Shown here piece after piece: positions 1 to 9,338 of a stretch of DNA of 36,817 nt. Origin of the DNA: Prevotella sp. (GTDB lineage: Bacteria; Bacteroidota; Bacteroidia; Bacteroidales; Bacteroidaceae); contig JAFLSF010000020.1 in NCBI GenBank assembly GCA_022511045.1, positions 1 to 36,817 on the forward strand. Reading direction: 5' to 3'. The position numbers were made by a program, and so were the translations under genes. A model generated the notes under the pieces. The model was not told where the DNA came from. It made no database searches and worked only from the letters and a program-made list of their open reading frames with translations. How positions within the stretch are numbered: position 1 is the first letter of the stretch; each line of letters begins with the position of its first letter.

Positions 1-4
1 AGTT

Positions 5-81
5 GTATACCAGGAGTATACACTTTGTATATCAGGGGTATACAAACTGTATACATGGGGTAGACAGAGGGTATACAATAG
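5..81. repeat. 11-bp-period GTATAC tandem array
   Basis: The palindromic hexamer GTATAC or a one-base variant begins at 5, 16, 27, 38, 49, 60 and 71, exactly every 11 bp, with variable 5-bp spacers. Seen at 22-bp scale, each pair of hexamers forms a small dyad. The array lies downstream of the MFS gene, beyond its terminator, and may continue left of the window. The phasing of about one helical turn would place every hexamer on the same face of DNA. Its function is unknown. Confidence 0.85.
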
Positions 82-169
82 GCTCAGTAATGATAAAGTG
101 CCACCTCGTTGCGGACGAGCATTGGACTCGGGAATTTGGAGGGTGGTTTGTCGGAGGATGAGGCTATGC

Positions 170-211
170 TAATAAAAGAATGGGCAGAAGGAGACATTCC
201 TTCTGCCCATT
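170..211 (-). terminator. Rho-independent terminator of the pectin operon
   Basis: A perfect 14-bp inverted repeat (AATGGGCAGAAGGA, 5-nt loop) at 179-211 is followed on the minus strand by a T-rich run (TTCTTTTATT). It lies 36 bp after the MFS stop codon, so it would end the minus-strand GH28-PL1-MFS transcript. Confidence 0.85.
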
Positions 212-246
212 GCCTTTGTCGTTCTGTATTGTTGGTAGCGGACGTA

Positions 247-1869
247 CTATTCCGTAATATTGGGCAACTCAAGCCCGAGTCCTTTCTTCTTGTCAACAGC
301 CTTTAGGATGAAACCAAGAATAAGGGCAGCGACACCCAGACAAGCCAACATGACCAATGGAGCGGTGTAGTCGAACTGTGTCGGGTCGGTAACATTGGGG
401 TTAGTGGCATCGAGCACCTTGCCAATAAGTAGTGGGAATAGCCACAGACCGATGTTTTGAATCCAGAAGATAAGGGCATAGGCGGAGCCGATGACCTTGG
501 CATCGACCAGCTTTGGAACACTGGGCCACAACGAAGCGGGAACCAGTGAGAATGAAGCACCCAGCACTAAGATGGTGGTGTAAGCAATGATGATGCCTCC
601 TACAGCATTATCCTTAAAGGCTGGCAGTACGAAAGCGAAGGTCAGATGGCAGACGATGAGCAATACCGAGCCCAATATAAGCATTGAGGCAGCTTTTCCC
701 TTATGGTCTACATAACTGCCCAAGATGGGAGTAATCAGTACGGCCAACAAGGGGAATACGGCGAAGATGCTCTCTGCAGACTGGCGCATATAACCCATAT
801 AACAATAGGTAACAAGGGCGATGATAGAGATGCCCAAGAGCGCATAGCGCACGTTTGTCTTCTTCTGGAAATTGGAGGCAAAGCCAGCAATGGCTACCAA
901 AAGCATGATGATGTACTGGATGATGGTCACTGACGATGAGGCCCAGAATGAGTCAGCATCGGGTAGGGTGAGCGTCAGGTTGCACTGCAACATATTGACG
1001 GCATATTTCTGGAATGGGAAAATGGCGCTGTAGTAGAGTACACACAGCAGGGCTACCAGCCAGAAACCAGCATCGCTGAGAATCTTTCCAATATCGCTGA
1101 CCTTGAATGGGTCGTCCTTTTCTTCTGCCTCACCCGTCTGGGCATCGAGCTTCTGGTCCATGAAGAAATAGACAATGGTCATAATGAGGGCGATGCACAT
1201 CAAGACAACGCCAAAGGCTACACTGCGGCTGACGCTGACCTCGCCACCCAAACGGGCAAAGAAAGGCGAGAATATCATGCACGTTGCCACGCCCAAGCGG
1301 GCTAATGCCATTTCTGAACCCATAGCCAGAGCCATCTCGCGACCTTTAAACCATTTGACAATACCGCGAGAAACGGTAATGCCTGCCATCTCACAGCCGC
1401 AGCCGAATATCATGAAACCGCAGGCGGCAAATTTAGCTGAGGCTGGCATTCCTTCATAAAAAGGAGAGACGCCTAACTCGTCGAAAATGGGGATGTAATT
1501 AAGGTTGTTGGTAAACCATGTTTCCAAGCCGCTGCCTTTAAATCCTTCACTGACGGCGTACCACTTGATGCAAGCTCCGACGAGCATGACGGCAGCTGAT
1601 AGTACAGCAGTGAAACGAACGCCCATCTTGTCGAGGATGATACCTGCAAAGATGAGGAAGAAAACGAATACGTTGAGGAATACCTCTGCTCCCTGCATGG
1701 TACCAAAAGCGGTAGAGTCCCATCCGCGCTCGGACTGCATCAAATCCTTAATGGGCGAGAGAATGTCCATGAAGATATAGCTGCAGAACATGGCTAAAGC
1801 CAGCAACAGCAAAGCGGTCCAGCGCATGGCCGCAGAATCACGGAGTGTCTTTTGAATTGTTTGTGTCAT
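247..1869 (-). CDS. MFS transporter, last gene of the pectin operon
   Basis: A 540-residue polytopic inner-membrane protein with about twelve hydrophobic segments and a central cytoplasmic loop (roughly residues 230-260, rich in Asp, Glu and Lys) between the two six-helix halves, as expected of the major facilitator superfamily. The signature region between helices 2 and 3 reads ILDKMGVR. The overall feel is of the MFSD1-like/unclassified MFS proteins common in Bacteroidota rather than clear ExuT, so substrate cannot be read from sequence. It starts 38 bp after the PL1 gene and is the last gene before a strong terminator. From context it probably imports a mono- or disaccharide released from pectin, such as galacturonate or its unsaturated form; that is inference. 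Confidence 0.8.
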   Translation of the reverse strand: MTQTIQKTLRDSAAMRWTALLLLALAMFCSYIFMDILSPIKDLMQSERGWDSTAFGTMQGAEVFLNVFVFFLIFAGIILDKMGVRFTAVLSAAVMLVGACIKWYAVSEGFKGSGLETWFTNNLNYIPIFDELGVSPFYEGMPASAKFAACGFMIFGCGCEMAGITVSRGIVKWFKGREMALAMGSEMALARLGVATCMIFSPFFARLGGEVSVSRSVAFGVVLMCIALIMTIVYFFMDQKLDAQTGEAEEKDDPFKVSDIGKILSDAGFWLVALLCVLYYSAIFPFQKYAVNMLQCNLTLTLPDADSFWASSSVTIIQYIIMLLVAIAGFASNFQKKTNVRYALLGISIIALVTYCYMGYMRQSAESIFAVFPLLAVLITPILGSYVDHKGKAASMLILGSVLLIVCHLTFAFVLPAFKDNAVGGIIIAYTTILVLGASFSLVPASLWPSVPKLVDAKVIGSAYALIFWIQNIGLWLFPLLIGKVLDATNPNVTDPTQFDYTAPLVMLACLGVAALILGFILKAVDKKKGLGLELPNITE

Positions 1870-1907
1870 TACGTTGTGATAATTTATAATAAAGTAAGAA
1901 AACTCCT

Positions 1908-4226
1908 TTATCGGATGACCTTAAAGGATTTCACCGTTCCATCCGCCATCCGCTGTCGCACGATGACCAGTCCCTTGGCATCGCTACTAACCCGCTGTCC
2001 TGCCATGTTATAGTACTCTGTAGCATTGGCTGTGGAGAAAGTAACAGGAGTGGAGATGCCTGCTGCATTGGTTAGAATACCCTCGATGGTGATGTTGCAG
2101 AAACCATAATCTTTTAAGGAATCTTTCTGATTATTTTCATCGAAGAAACTCAAATCGTATAGGTTAATAACTAACTGGCAAGTGCCAGAAGTAGCCTCAC
2201 GGTCTAACTCATTCTCGTAAGCTGTATAAGCAGGTGACGCATTGTTACGATTAGGAGTAACTCCTTGGCAAAGAACTTCAGTGCCATTTGCATCAATCCA
2301 CTTGGCATCTAACTTACCTTTGTCGGTGCCGATGCGCGAAGCAGTGAATGATACTGATGTTGCTTGCAGGGTGTAACCCTCAGCCATAGTAATACTGAAT
2401 GTGATTGCATTGGCATCGGTGGGTGTAGTACCATTGACGTTGGTTTGCTGAATTTTAGTTTCTGTCAGCCCTCCAACACTTTGCTTACCATTGTATTTCA
2501 GTTCAGCACCCAACGATACCGAAGAACTTGCAATACCACTCTGAGCAGCTCCTGCCAAAGTTGCTGTCTGTCCTTCTGTTCCAAGGTCGAATGGCCATAC
2601 GATGTTACAGTTTACTGTTGGCTCTGTGGGTTCTTCAACAGGCAATTTCACACACTCGGGATAGTATTCCTCGAAAGAGGAAATCGCGTCCTCATTTTCT
2701 GCTTTCATGATGTGTTCAACGAGACTGTTAGCATAGACCTCAAGGTTTGTATACCATTTGTTAATAGGGTCAAGGTCATAGCCATGCGGGTCAAGGTCAC
2801 CGCCGTTTAGCTGTTCCCACTCGTCGGCCATACCGTCACCGTCGGCATCAAAAGAGTCTGGACGCTTGTTGTAGGCCAGTGAATAGTCTCCTTGGTCTCT
2901 CACAAAGTCGATGATACCAGGGTAGTGGGTTGCGGGTTTGCCTTCTTGAGTCTGTGTCGCGCTTCCTGTATAGGTGGTTGTACCATTCTTTGCCTCTTTC
3001 ATATAGCGCTTGTCTACGTTGTCACGGTATAGTGATGCACCCACATAGTCCAGTACCTTTTCAAACGCTTTTTCTGCAGAGTGTGTCGTTACCTCGCCTG
3101 CGGCAACGGGGCTGTCCATCTTGATTTTTACACAGTCTACGCCGTCTGAACTCTTTACGTATGTTACATTGTCGCCATACAGATGCTTATTGTCTGGACA
3201 GTAGTACTCGCCATCAATAAGATAAGTTCCGTCGTCATACTTGACACCTTTCCAGTCATAGTTAGCAGCGTCGTTGCCTGCGGCGGTAACATAGTTTCCA
3301 TCAATATAGTAGCGTGAGCAATAGCCCATAAAGGGAGAGCCAGAAGCATTACTTGCATCCGCTACTGAAATCTGTGTCGTACGAGTCTTGTTGACGGTAG
3401 CGGGGCCTGCCTTATAGTAATTGTTGACAATGTTAATCTGACCACCGCCAGTTCCGCCGTAGCAGCCGTTACCGGTGCCCCAGTTATACATTACGCAATT
3501 GCGGAAGTCCACAATTTCTGCCTGTATTGAATTACCGTATATTGTTTTGTCATAATTGTTACTGTTGTAACGTGCCCCGCAGAAACGTGGCGCTCTGTTT
3601 TGTACATGAGCGATGAAATTATGGTGGAACGAAGCCAACTTACCACCCCAAATGCCGCCATAGCTATGCTCACCCTTTGAGTGACCAGGGTTTGCCAAAG
3701 CCTCACCGAGGCTACACCACTGCATGGTGAAGTTCTGATTGTCGTAGAACGAAGCAAGTTCATCGATACTCCAAGAGAACGAACAATGGTCAAATATTAC
3801 GTTTTTGACATCTCTCTGCCAAGTAGCATCGGCTCCGTCGTCTACGTTTTTTTCCTCACCTCTACGGATACGAATGAAACGGATGATGTTGTTGGTGCCA
3901 GGCTGAAGGGTGCGATAACGTAGTGTGATGCCTGGGGCTGGGGCAGTCTGACCCAGAATGGTAATATTATCCTTAAACTTAACATCAGCAGTTAACTCAA
4001 TAACACCTGCTACATCAAATACTACGATGCTATTAGCATAGCCTACTGCTCGGCGGAATGAGCCTTCAATATCTGCACCACTAAGATTGGTGACGTGTCT
4101 AATTGTTTTACCGCGACCACCAGTAACATATCGTCCGTGTCCTTCTGCCCCGGGGAAAGCGGGGGCTTGAGCCATAGCACAAAGTGCCATGAGTGATGCT
4201 GCTATTGATAATAGAGTCTTTTTCAT
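1908..4226 (-). CDS. Secreted pectate lyase, polysaccharide lyase family 1 type
   Basis: A 772-residue protein with a signal peptide (MKKTLLSIAASLMALCAMAQA). Residues about 24-430 form a right-handed beta-helix of PL1 type, with FDHCSFSWSIDE near residue 147 (calcium/substrate region) and QNRAPRF near 210, which holds the arginine used for proton abstraction in PL1. A DADGDGMADEW motif near 459 looks like a calcium-binding loop often seen after this domain in Bacteroidota lyases. A beta-sandwich-like region follows, and the C-terminus (YYNMAGQRV...KGLVIVRQ) resembles the secretion/sorting tails of Prevotella secreted proteins. It lies 13 bp downstream of the GH28-GH105 gene, so the two are co-transcribed. 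Expected role: beta-elimination of homogalacturonan, creating the unsaturated ends that the neighbouring GH105 domain removes. Confidence 0.85.
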   Translation of the reverse strand: MKKTLLSIAASLMALCAMAQAPAFPGAEGHGRYVTGGRGKTIRHVTNLSGADIEGSFRRAVGYANSIVVFDVAGVIELTADVKFKDNITILGQTAPAPGITLRYRTLQPGTNNIIRFIRIRRGEEKNVDDGADATWQRDVKNVIFDHCSFSWSIDELASFYDNQNFTMQWCSLGEALANPGHSKGEHSYGGIWGGKLASFHHNFIAHVQNRAPRFCGARYNSNNYDKTIYGNSIQAEIVDFRNCVMYNWGTGNGCYGGTGGGQINIVNNYYKAGPATVNKTRTTQISVADASNASGSPFMGYCSRYYIDGNYVTAAGNDAANYDWKGVKYDDGTYLIDGEYYCPDNKHLYGDNVTYVKSSDGVDCVKIKMDSPVAAGEVTTHSAEKAFEKVLDYVGASLYRDNVDKRYMKEAKNGTTTYTGSATQTQEGKPATHYPGIIDFVRDQGDYSLAYNKRPDSFDADGDGMADEWEQLNGGDLDPHGYDLDPINKWYTNLEVYANSLVEHIMKAENEDAISSFEEYYPECVKLPVEEPTEPTVNCNIVWPFDLGTEGQTATLAGAAQSGIASSSVSLGAELKYNGKQSVGGLTETKIQQTNVNGTTPTDANAITFSITMAEGYTLQATSVSFTASRIGTDKGKLDAKWIDANGTEVLCQGVTPNRNNASPAYTAYENELDREATSGTCQLVINLYDLSFFDENNQKDSLKDYGFCNITIEGILTNAAGISTPVTFSTANATEYYNMAGQRVSSDAKGLVIVRQRMADGTVKSFKVIR

Positions 4227-4239
4227 TGCTTGTATTATT

Positions 4240-6858
4240 TTAGTTGTTGATATTATCGGTATTATATCCTAATGCTTCCATTTCTAATGAAGCCCAGATG
4301 AAAGGGCCTACGCCTTTGGCATCATTGCTGCGGATAGGTTCGGAGAGATAGTATTGATAACTTCCGTCGCGGCGCTTGTTCTCCTTTACTTTAGGGGCTG
4401 CCTTGAGCACTTTGGCACTAATGCCTGGGCCCAAGCCTGCCACTTCGCAACATTGAGTAAGTGAGATTGTCTTGTCGGGGTGTACTTGGATAAAATTATC
4501 AATGATTCCTTTGTAGGCCTTGATGCCTGCATCGCGATATTTCTCGCCGAGATAACCCATGCGATGCGCTTTCAACAGCACGTAGGCAAACATTGATGAG
4601 CAGGTAGACTCCAGATAGTTACCCTCACGTCCTGGAGCATCCATCACTTGATACCAAAGCCCCGTCTTCTTATCTTGCCATTTAATGATGGCATCAAGGT
4701 CTTTCTGTAGTAGGTCAATCAACTCGCTACGACGACCGTAGTTCTGGGGCAGTGCATCTAATAATTCGATGAGAGCCATTGAATACCAACCTTGAGCTCG
4801 TCCCCAACAATGCTGTGAGAGTCCTGTTTCCTTGTCCGCCCAGAACATGTCACGTGTTTCGTCGTAGGCATGGCGATTAAGTCCCGTTTGGGGGTCATAA
4901 GTGCGCTGGTAAGTTATGCTTATTTGGTTGACGGCGTCATCATATATTTTCTGCGCCTCTTTAGCTGGTAAGAGGTCGCGAGCCGTCAAAGTATAAAACG
5001 GTAACCCCATGAAGATGCCGTCAAGCCATACTTGATAGGAGTAGATGGCCTTGTGCCAATACACCTTGTCGACATCTGTCCTCGGCTGGTTCCTCAGTTG
5101 CTTCATCATTAGTTGCATGGCCTGCAGGTTTTTCTGCTCAGGCCATTGCTGATACATACGGGCAACAAAGTGACCCGTACGGATATTGTCCAGATTATAG
5201 TCCTCCAGCTTGAAGCCGCGAATATTACCGTTTGCATATATCATGGTGTCCGTATATTCTTGGCAATAGCGGCGGATGTCATCACCGCCATATTTTAGGT
5301 ATGTGTCAAGCATAGCCTCTAACTCAATGCCCATAACGTAACTCCACTTAGGTTCTTTGGCGAAATCGAGCATAAAAGACTTTGGTGTCCTTTTCATTTC
5401 AGAATAGGTCATCCACTCAGAATAACGCTTATAGGGCTTTTCCTGCAATACCACTGAACCATTTATCTGTAGGTTGTCAAAACGAATGTCACGATACTGA
5501 CCCGTCATAGAATTGCCTTGCTCCACACCGCTGAAGTAACAGTTTTTTACATCAACATCATACACTTGACAAGCATCGGGCATGCCGACAACCATTACGC
5601 CATACTTTGACTTCTGGCAAGTCACATTCTCCATCCATACGTTACGTACCGTCGGGTTGAATCCGCGACAGCAAACCTCGCGAGGTTCATAGTCTGTATT
5701 GATTTTCAGCACGGCCTCCTTGCATTGGCCTACGGTGACGTTGCGCATGTTAATATTTTCGATAACACCGCCCCGACAGGAGTTGGTCTTAATGCGAAGC
5801 ACGCGATCCAGATTGGGCGAGTCCATCTTGCAATTCTCGGCAAACACGTTTTGGCAACCTCCGCTAATCTCTGAGCCGATGACTACGCCGCCATGACCAT
5901 TCTGCATCTCACAATTTCGAATGATGATGTTCTTTGAGGGACGACCCGCAAAACGACCTTGACCACCCTCGCGCCCATCGTTGTTGCGGCCCGACTTAAT
6001 AGCAATGCAGTCATCACCCGTATTGAAGAAGCAATTCTCTATGAGCACCCTGTCGCATGACTCGGGGTCGCAACCGTCGCCATTAGGGCCGTCATTATTG
6101 ACGTGTACGCCCCTAACGGTAACATCAGTAGATAGTAGGGGATGAATAACCCAGAAGGGAGAGCGCAACAAGGTTACGTCTTCTATGAGTACACCCTCGC
6201 ATTGGTTGGTGTTGATGAGTTGCGGGCGTAGTCCGTCCAACGGGCCAAAGCGTCGCTCGTCCATTGACACACCATCCTCGGCAGCCTGCAATAGGCGCTG
6301 GCGGGCACCGTTCCACTGGTGGACAGTCATACCCTCCTTAAAGCCGAACCGTTCGCTGCTCACCCAGGGCCACCATGTTTCGCGACTTCCTCCGCCGTCA
6401 ATGGTGCCCTTGCCCGTAATGGCAATGTCTGTCTGCTGATAGGCATAAATGCAGGGTTGTAAGTTCCAACAATCGACACCCTCCCAGCGGGTGGGCACGA
6501 TGGGATAAAGTTCGGGTTCAAAAACAAACTCCAACACGGCTCCCTCTTCAATGACGAGGTTTACGTGGCTCTTGAGTGTGATAGCAGCTGTCAGGAACTT
6601 CTGGCCAGCAGGCACCACTACGCGGCCTCCCCCCTTCTTGGAGCAAGCGTCAATAGCCTTGTTGATGGCCTTTTGGTTCTTGGCTGCGGTGTTGGTCGTC
6701 TTGGCGCCATACTTGGTAATAGGAAACTCGCGGTTGGCAAACTGGGGCACGCGGATGCTCTGCTCAATCTGCTTGTACTGCTCCTCATCCCACCCCTTAG
6801 CATGTGCAGTCAGCGTGACAAAAGCGAGCAACAGTAGTGCTTCAATGGTTCTTTTCAT
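4240..6858 (-). CDS. GH28 polygalacturonase - GH105 unsaturated galacturonyl hydrolase fusion
   Basis: An 872-residue protein with a signal peptide (first ~20 residues), made of two enzymes. Residues about 45-470 are a GH28 beta-helix with the family motifs NGDGCDPES (~258), GDDCIAIKSG (~279), GHGGVVIGS (~320) and RIK (~353), which contain the catalytic aspartates, the histidine and the substrate-binding Arg-Lys. Residues about 490-865 are an alpha6/alpha6-barrel of GH105/GH88 type, with WLDGIFMG (~611, catalytic Asp region) and HCWGRAQGWY (~683). The first half would hydrolyse polygalacturonan or a rhamnogalacturonan-type backbone; the second would remove the terminal 4,5-unsaturated uronic acid left by a lyase. 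It is the first gene of the operon. No frameshift is seen at the domain boundary, so the fusion appears genuine. The exact pectin type cannot be told from sequence. Confidence 0.88.
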   Translation of the reverse strand: MKRTIEALLLLAFVTLTAHAKGWDEEQYKQIEQSIRVPQFANREFPITKYGAKTTNTAAKNQKAINKAIDACSKKGGGRVVVPAGQKFLTAAITLKSHVNLVIEEGAVLEFVFEPELYPIVPTRWEGVDCWNLQPCIYAYQQTDIAITGKGTIDGGGSRETWWPWVSSERFGFKEGMTVHQWNGARQRLLQAAEDGVSMDERRFGPLDGLRPQLINTNQCEGVLIEDVTLLRSPFWVIHPLLSTDVTVRGVHVNNDGPNGDGCDPESCDRVLIENCFFNTGDDCIAIKSGRNNDGREGGQGRFAGRPSKNIIIRNCEMQNGHGGVVIGSEISGGCQNVFAENCKMDSPNLDRVLRIKTNSCRGGVIENINMRNVTVGQCKEAVLKINTDYEPREVCCRGFNPTVRNVWMENVTCQKSKYGVMVVGMPDACQVYDVDVKNCYFSGVEQGNSMTGQYRDIRFDNLQINGSVVLQEKPYKRYSEWMTYSEMKRTPKSFMLDFAKEPKWSYVMGIELEAMLDTYLKYGGDDIRRYCQEYTDTMIYANGNIRGFKLEDYNLDNIRTGHFVARMYQQWPEQKNLQAMQLMMKQLRNQPRTDVDKVYWHKAIYSYQVWLDGIFMGLPFYTLTARDLLPAKEAQKIYDDAVNQISITYQRTYDPQTGLNRHAYDETRDMFWADKETGLSQHCWGRAQGWYSMALIELLDALPQNYGRRSELIDLLQKDLDAIIKWQDKKTGLWYQVMDAPGREGNYLESTCSSMFAYVLLKAHRMGYLGEKYRDAGIKAYKGIIDNFIQVHPDKTISLTQCCEVAGLGPGISAKVLKAAPKVKENKRRDGSYQYYLSEPIRSNDAKGVGPFIWASLEMEALGYNTDNINN

Positions 6859-6896
6859 CTTCTGTTCGATTAGTTTTGGTATAGTCTTTCAGTTTG

Positions 6897-6904
6897 CAAA
6901 GATA
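6897..6904 (-). promoter_or_regulatory. -7 element (TATCTTTG) of the pectin operon
   Basis: On the minus strand TATCTTTG matches the Bacteroidota -7 consensus TAnnTTTG, 38 bp ahead of the GH28-GH105 start. No good -33 TTTG is seen at the usual spacing. It immediately follows the T-run of the trp terminator, so terminator and promoter are packed together. Confidence 0.65.
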
Positions 6905-6929
6905 CAAAAAAAGGACGAAATCCCGTCCT
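6905..6929 (-). terminator. Terminator of the trp operon
   Basis: On the minus strand an AGGACG/CGTCCT hairpin (6912-6929, 6-nt loop) is followed by a run of seven T. It lies 37 bp past the trpA stop and directly abuts the -7 box of the pectin operon. Confidence 0.75.
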
Positions 6930-6963
6930 CTTTTACATTATTTATTATTCTCCGTTCGCTTTT

Positions 6964-7007
6964 GGCCTATTCTCGTCGCCCGTGAGGCCTATTCTCGTCG
7001 CCCGCGA
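6964..7007 (-). repeat. Two-copy 22-bp tandem repeat overlapping the trpA stop
   Basis: GGCCTATTCTCGTCGCCCGTGA occurs twice in tandem (6964-6985 and 6986-7007), differing by one base. The same family (GAGAATAGGCCTC core on the minus strand) recurs at 15674-15739, and its 13-bp GCCTATTCTCGTC core recurs at the end of the K+ channel gene near 27735. Because 22 is not a multiple of three, the two copies are read in different frames in trpA. Confidence 0.85.
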
Positions 7008-7773
7008 GAGCCTCCATCAGTTTGTCTAAGGCTTCGTCTGCATTTTCGCTTTCACTGAGAAGGGTGACAAACTTCGAGCCTATAATGGCTCCTGCGGCAT
7101 TTTGTTGAGCCGACTCCAGCGTTTGCTTGTTGCTGATGCCGAAGCCTATCATGCGCGGGTTGCGAAGCTGCATCTTGTCGATACGCCGGAAGTATTCCTG
7201 CTTCTGCTCGTCAAACGACTGTTGTGCGCCTGTTGTAGCGGCACTACTTACCATATAGATAAAGCCGTCCGTATGTTCGTCGATGAAACGGATGCGTTCT
7301 TCCGACGTCTCTGGAGTAATGAGCATGATAACCCTCAAACCATAGCGGTCTGCTACGGGTTTCACTTCCTCCAAATAGTCTTTGAAAGGCAGGTCTGGAA
7401 TAATCATGCCGCTCACGCCGCTGGCTACGCAACTCTGGCAGAATGGTTCAATGCCGTATTGCATGATGGGGTTTAAGTAGCCCATCAGTATCAAGGGAAT
7501 TTCCACTTGCTCCTTAATGGCTTCTAACTGACCGAATAATTTTCGCAACGTCATTCCGTTTCTTAGTGCCGTCGTGGCTGCATTTTGGATGACGGGGCCG
7601 TCGGCCATAGGGTCGCTGAACGGAATACCGACTTCTATCATATCAATGCCGCGCCTCTGAAGCGTCAGAACAACATCGGCCGTTCCCTCCAGTGTGGGAG
7701 CGCCAGCACAGAAATAGAGCGAAAGCAATTTATGGTCTTTATTCTCGGAGAATAGTCTATTGATTTTATTCAT
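6967..7773 (-). CDS. trpA: Tryptophan synthase alpha subunit
   Basis: A 268-residue TIM-barrel protein that cleaves indole-3-glycerol phosphate to indole and glyceraldehyde 3-phosphate, passing indole to TrpB. It shows the catalytic segment [17 protein letters not shown] (Glu and Asp), the [10 protein letters not shown] stretch and a phosphate-binding region near [10 protein letters not shown]. It is the last gene of trpBEGDCFA, 16 bp after trpF, and precedes a terminator. Length is normal for the family except that the last ~11 residues ([11 protein letters not shown]) are encoded by a tandem 22-bp repeat that also supplies the TAG stop, so the C-terminal tail appears to be repeat-derived rather than conserved TrpA. 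Confidence 0.96.
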   Translation of the reverse strand: MNKINRLFSENKDHKLLSLYFCAGAPTLEGTADVVLTLQRRGIDMIEVGIPFSDPMADGPVIQNAATTALRNGMTLRKLFGQLEAIKEQVEIPLILMGYLNPIMQYGIEPFCQSCVASGVSGMIIPDLPFKDYLEEVKPVADRYGLRVIMLITPETSEERIRFIDEHTDGFIYMVSSAATTGAQQSFDEQKQEYFRRIDKMQLRNPRMIGFGISNKQTLESAQQNAAGAIIGSKFVTLLSESENADEALDKLMEALAGDENRPHGRRE

Positions 7774-7789
7774 AATGTGTCTGTTTGTC

Positions 7790-8452
7790 TTAGGAATGAT
7801 GATAGGATGTTAATGAGTCTATAAATGTTTGTAATAGATTTACGTCCTTGATGGCTGGAGCCGACTCAAAGCGGCTATTGAGGTCAATGCCTATACAACG
7901 TGTTGCTGCGGAACCGCATCCCGATGAAAACCAAGTATGTAGTCGTTTCACGTCGTCTGGGCCTATGCCTCCGCTGAGCAAAAATGGGGTGTTGCCGTCA
8001 TAAGCCTCAAGTACGCTCCAGTCGAACTTCGTGCCATTCCCGCCTACCATTTCCGCTTTTGTGTCAAAGAGAAAATAGTCCACCAGTCCTTGATATGCCT
8101 TATATGTATTTACGTCAGCACAACAACACACATTGATTGCCTTGATGACGGCAAAAGGCTTCTCATTGCCTGTGGAACATAAGTTACGGAGGTTCTGGAT
8201 ATATTCGGGGCTCTCTTGCCCATGCAACTGAACAAAGTCGAGAGCATAGTCACTGACTTTTTGCGCTACCTCATCGACATTCTGGTCTACGAACACACCA
8301 ACCCGTTTCGCCTTTGTCGGCAGGTATGATGGACATTGGCTGACAAAACGGCTGGACTTCGGCCAAAAGATAAAGCCCATCCAGTTGGCTCCTGCTGCTT
8401 CTACGGCGCGTATGTTCTCAGAGTCGCGCATTCCACAGACTTTAATCGTCAT
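7790..8452 (-). CDS. trpF: Phosphoribosylanthranilate isomerase
   Basis: A 220-residue TIM-barrel enzyme that carries out the Amadori rearrangement of N-(5'-phosphoribosyl)anthranilate, the third step after chorismate. The N-terminal KVCGM holds the general-base cysteine and the FDTK segment holds the general-acid aspartate; GGNGTKFDW and [10 protein letters not shown] form the phosphate-binding loops. It is a stand-alone protein, not fused to TrpC as in enterobacteria. It lies 50 bp after trpC and 16 bp before trpA. A short Cys-rich insertion (NVCCCADV) before strand 5 is unusual but should not affect the active site. Confidence 0.95.
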   Translation of the reverse strand: MTIKVCGMRDSENIRAVEAAGANWMGFIFWPKSSRFVSQCPSYLPTKAKRVGVFVDQNVDEVAQKVSDYALDFVQLHGQESPEYIQNLRNLCSTGNEKPFAVIKAINVCCCADVNTYKAYQGLVDYFLFDTKAEMVGGNGTKFDWSVLEAYDGNTPFLLSGGIGPDDVKRLHTWFSSGCGSAATRCIGIDLNSRFESAPAIKDVNLLQTFIDSLTSYHHS

Positions 8453-8502
8453 AGTTTTTGTCCTTTGTTCTTACGAAGCGTTTCTATTTATCCTATATGT
8501 TC

Positions 8503-9306
8503 TTATAACGGCCTGAAGTTTCTTATGGCGGTGCAAAATTCAGCCAAAGCCTGTCCTGGGTCGTCAGCCCTCATAAACGTCTCACCAATGAGAAAACCGC
8601 GAAATCCTGCTTGGCGCAGGTCGTAGACGGTTTGAGGCTTTGAGATGCCGCTTTCACTGACCTTTATCGCCTCTTTTGGCAGCAGTTCTGCCAGACGATA
8701 ACTCGTGGCCACGTCTGTCACAAAGGAACCCAAGTGGCGGTTGTTAATGCCGCAGAGGTCAGGCTCCAGTTCGGCATACGCCAGTTCTTCTTCGCTGTGC
8801 ATCTCGAGTAACACCTCAAGTCCGATTTCATGGGCAGTACCCATTAGTGCTTTGAGGTTCTCCTTTGTGAGGCATGCTGCAATAAGTAATACGGCGGAAG
8901 CCCCGCAAAGACGGGCTTGGAAGAGTTGATACTCATCAATGACGAAGTTCTTGTACAATATGGGAATCTTTACTCCACTTTGGCGAGCCACACGGATGAA
9001 ATCATCCTTCCCACCGAAATATTTCTCGTCAGTCAAGATGCTCAGTGCCGAAGCTCCGTGTTGCTCGTAAGAGAGGGGAATATCTTCAGCCCGCCCCTCT
9101 TCTTTTATCCATCCTTTAGAGGGTGAGCGGCGCTTGAACTCAGCAATGATTCCTGTGTCGGAAGCCTTGAGCGCAGCAGACATGGAGGCTGTTTGACAAT
9201 TGAGTAACTGCTCCGTTCGCTGATGTATTTCCTGCTCTGTGAGCAGTTGCTTAAAGGCTTCTACTTCAAGCCGCTTGTGGGCTACGATTTCTTGAAGAAT
9301 ATCCAT
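8503..9306 (-). CDS. trpC: Indole-3-glycerol-phosphate synthase
   Basis: A 267-residue TIM-barrel enzyme that closes the indole ring by decarboxylating cyclisation of CdRP. Family motifs are present in order: IAEFKRRSPSKG (catalytic lysine), ILTDEKYFGG, ILYKNFVID (catalytic lysine), LEVLLEMHSEEE, INNRHLGSF and SESGISKP for phosphate binding. Its length is normal. It sits between trpD (32 bp upstream) and trpF (50 bp downstream) in the minus-strand trp operon. The start at 9306 gives the usual short N-terminus MDILQEIVAHKR. Confidence 0.96.
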   Translation of the reverse strand: MDILQEIVAHKRLEVEAFKQLLTEQEIHQRTEQLLNCQTASMSAALKASDTGIIAEFKRRSPSKGWIKEEGRAEDIPLSYEQHGASALSILTDEKYFGGKDDFIRVARQSGVKIPILYKNFVIDEYQLFQARLCGASAVLLIAACLTKENLKALMGTAHEIGLEVLLEMHSEEELAYAELEPDLCGINNRHLGSFVTDVATSYRLAELLPKEAIKVSESGISKPQTVYDLRQAGFRGFLIGETFMRADDPGQALAEFCTAIRNFRPL

Positions 9307-9338
9307 AGAAATAATGAGAATAGTACGGATTGTAGGTG

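Noticed and set aside
84-306. Short ORFs overlapping the terminator at the left end
   Set aside because: They cross the hairpin and the MFS 3' end, and have no coding character.
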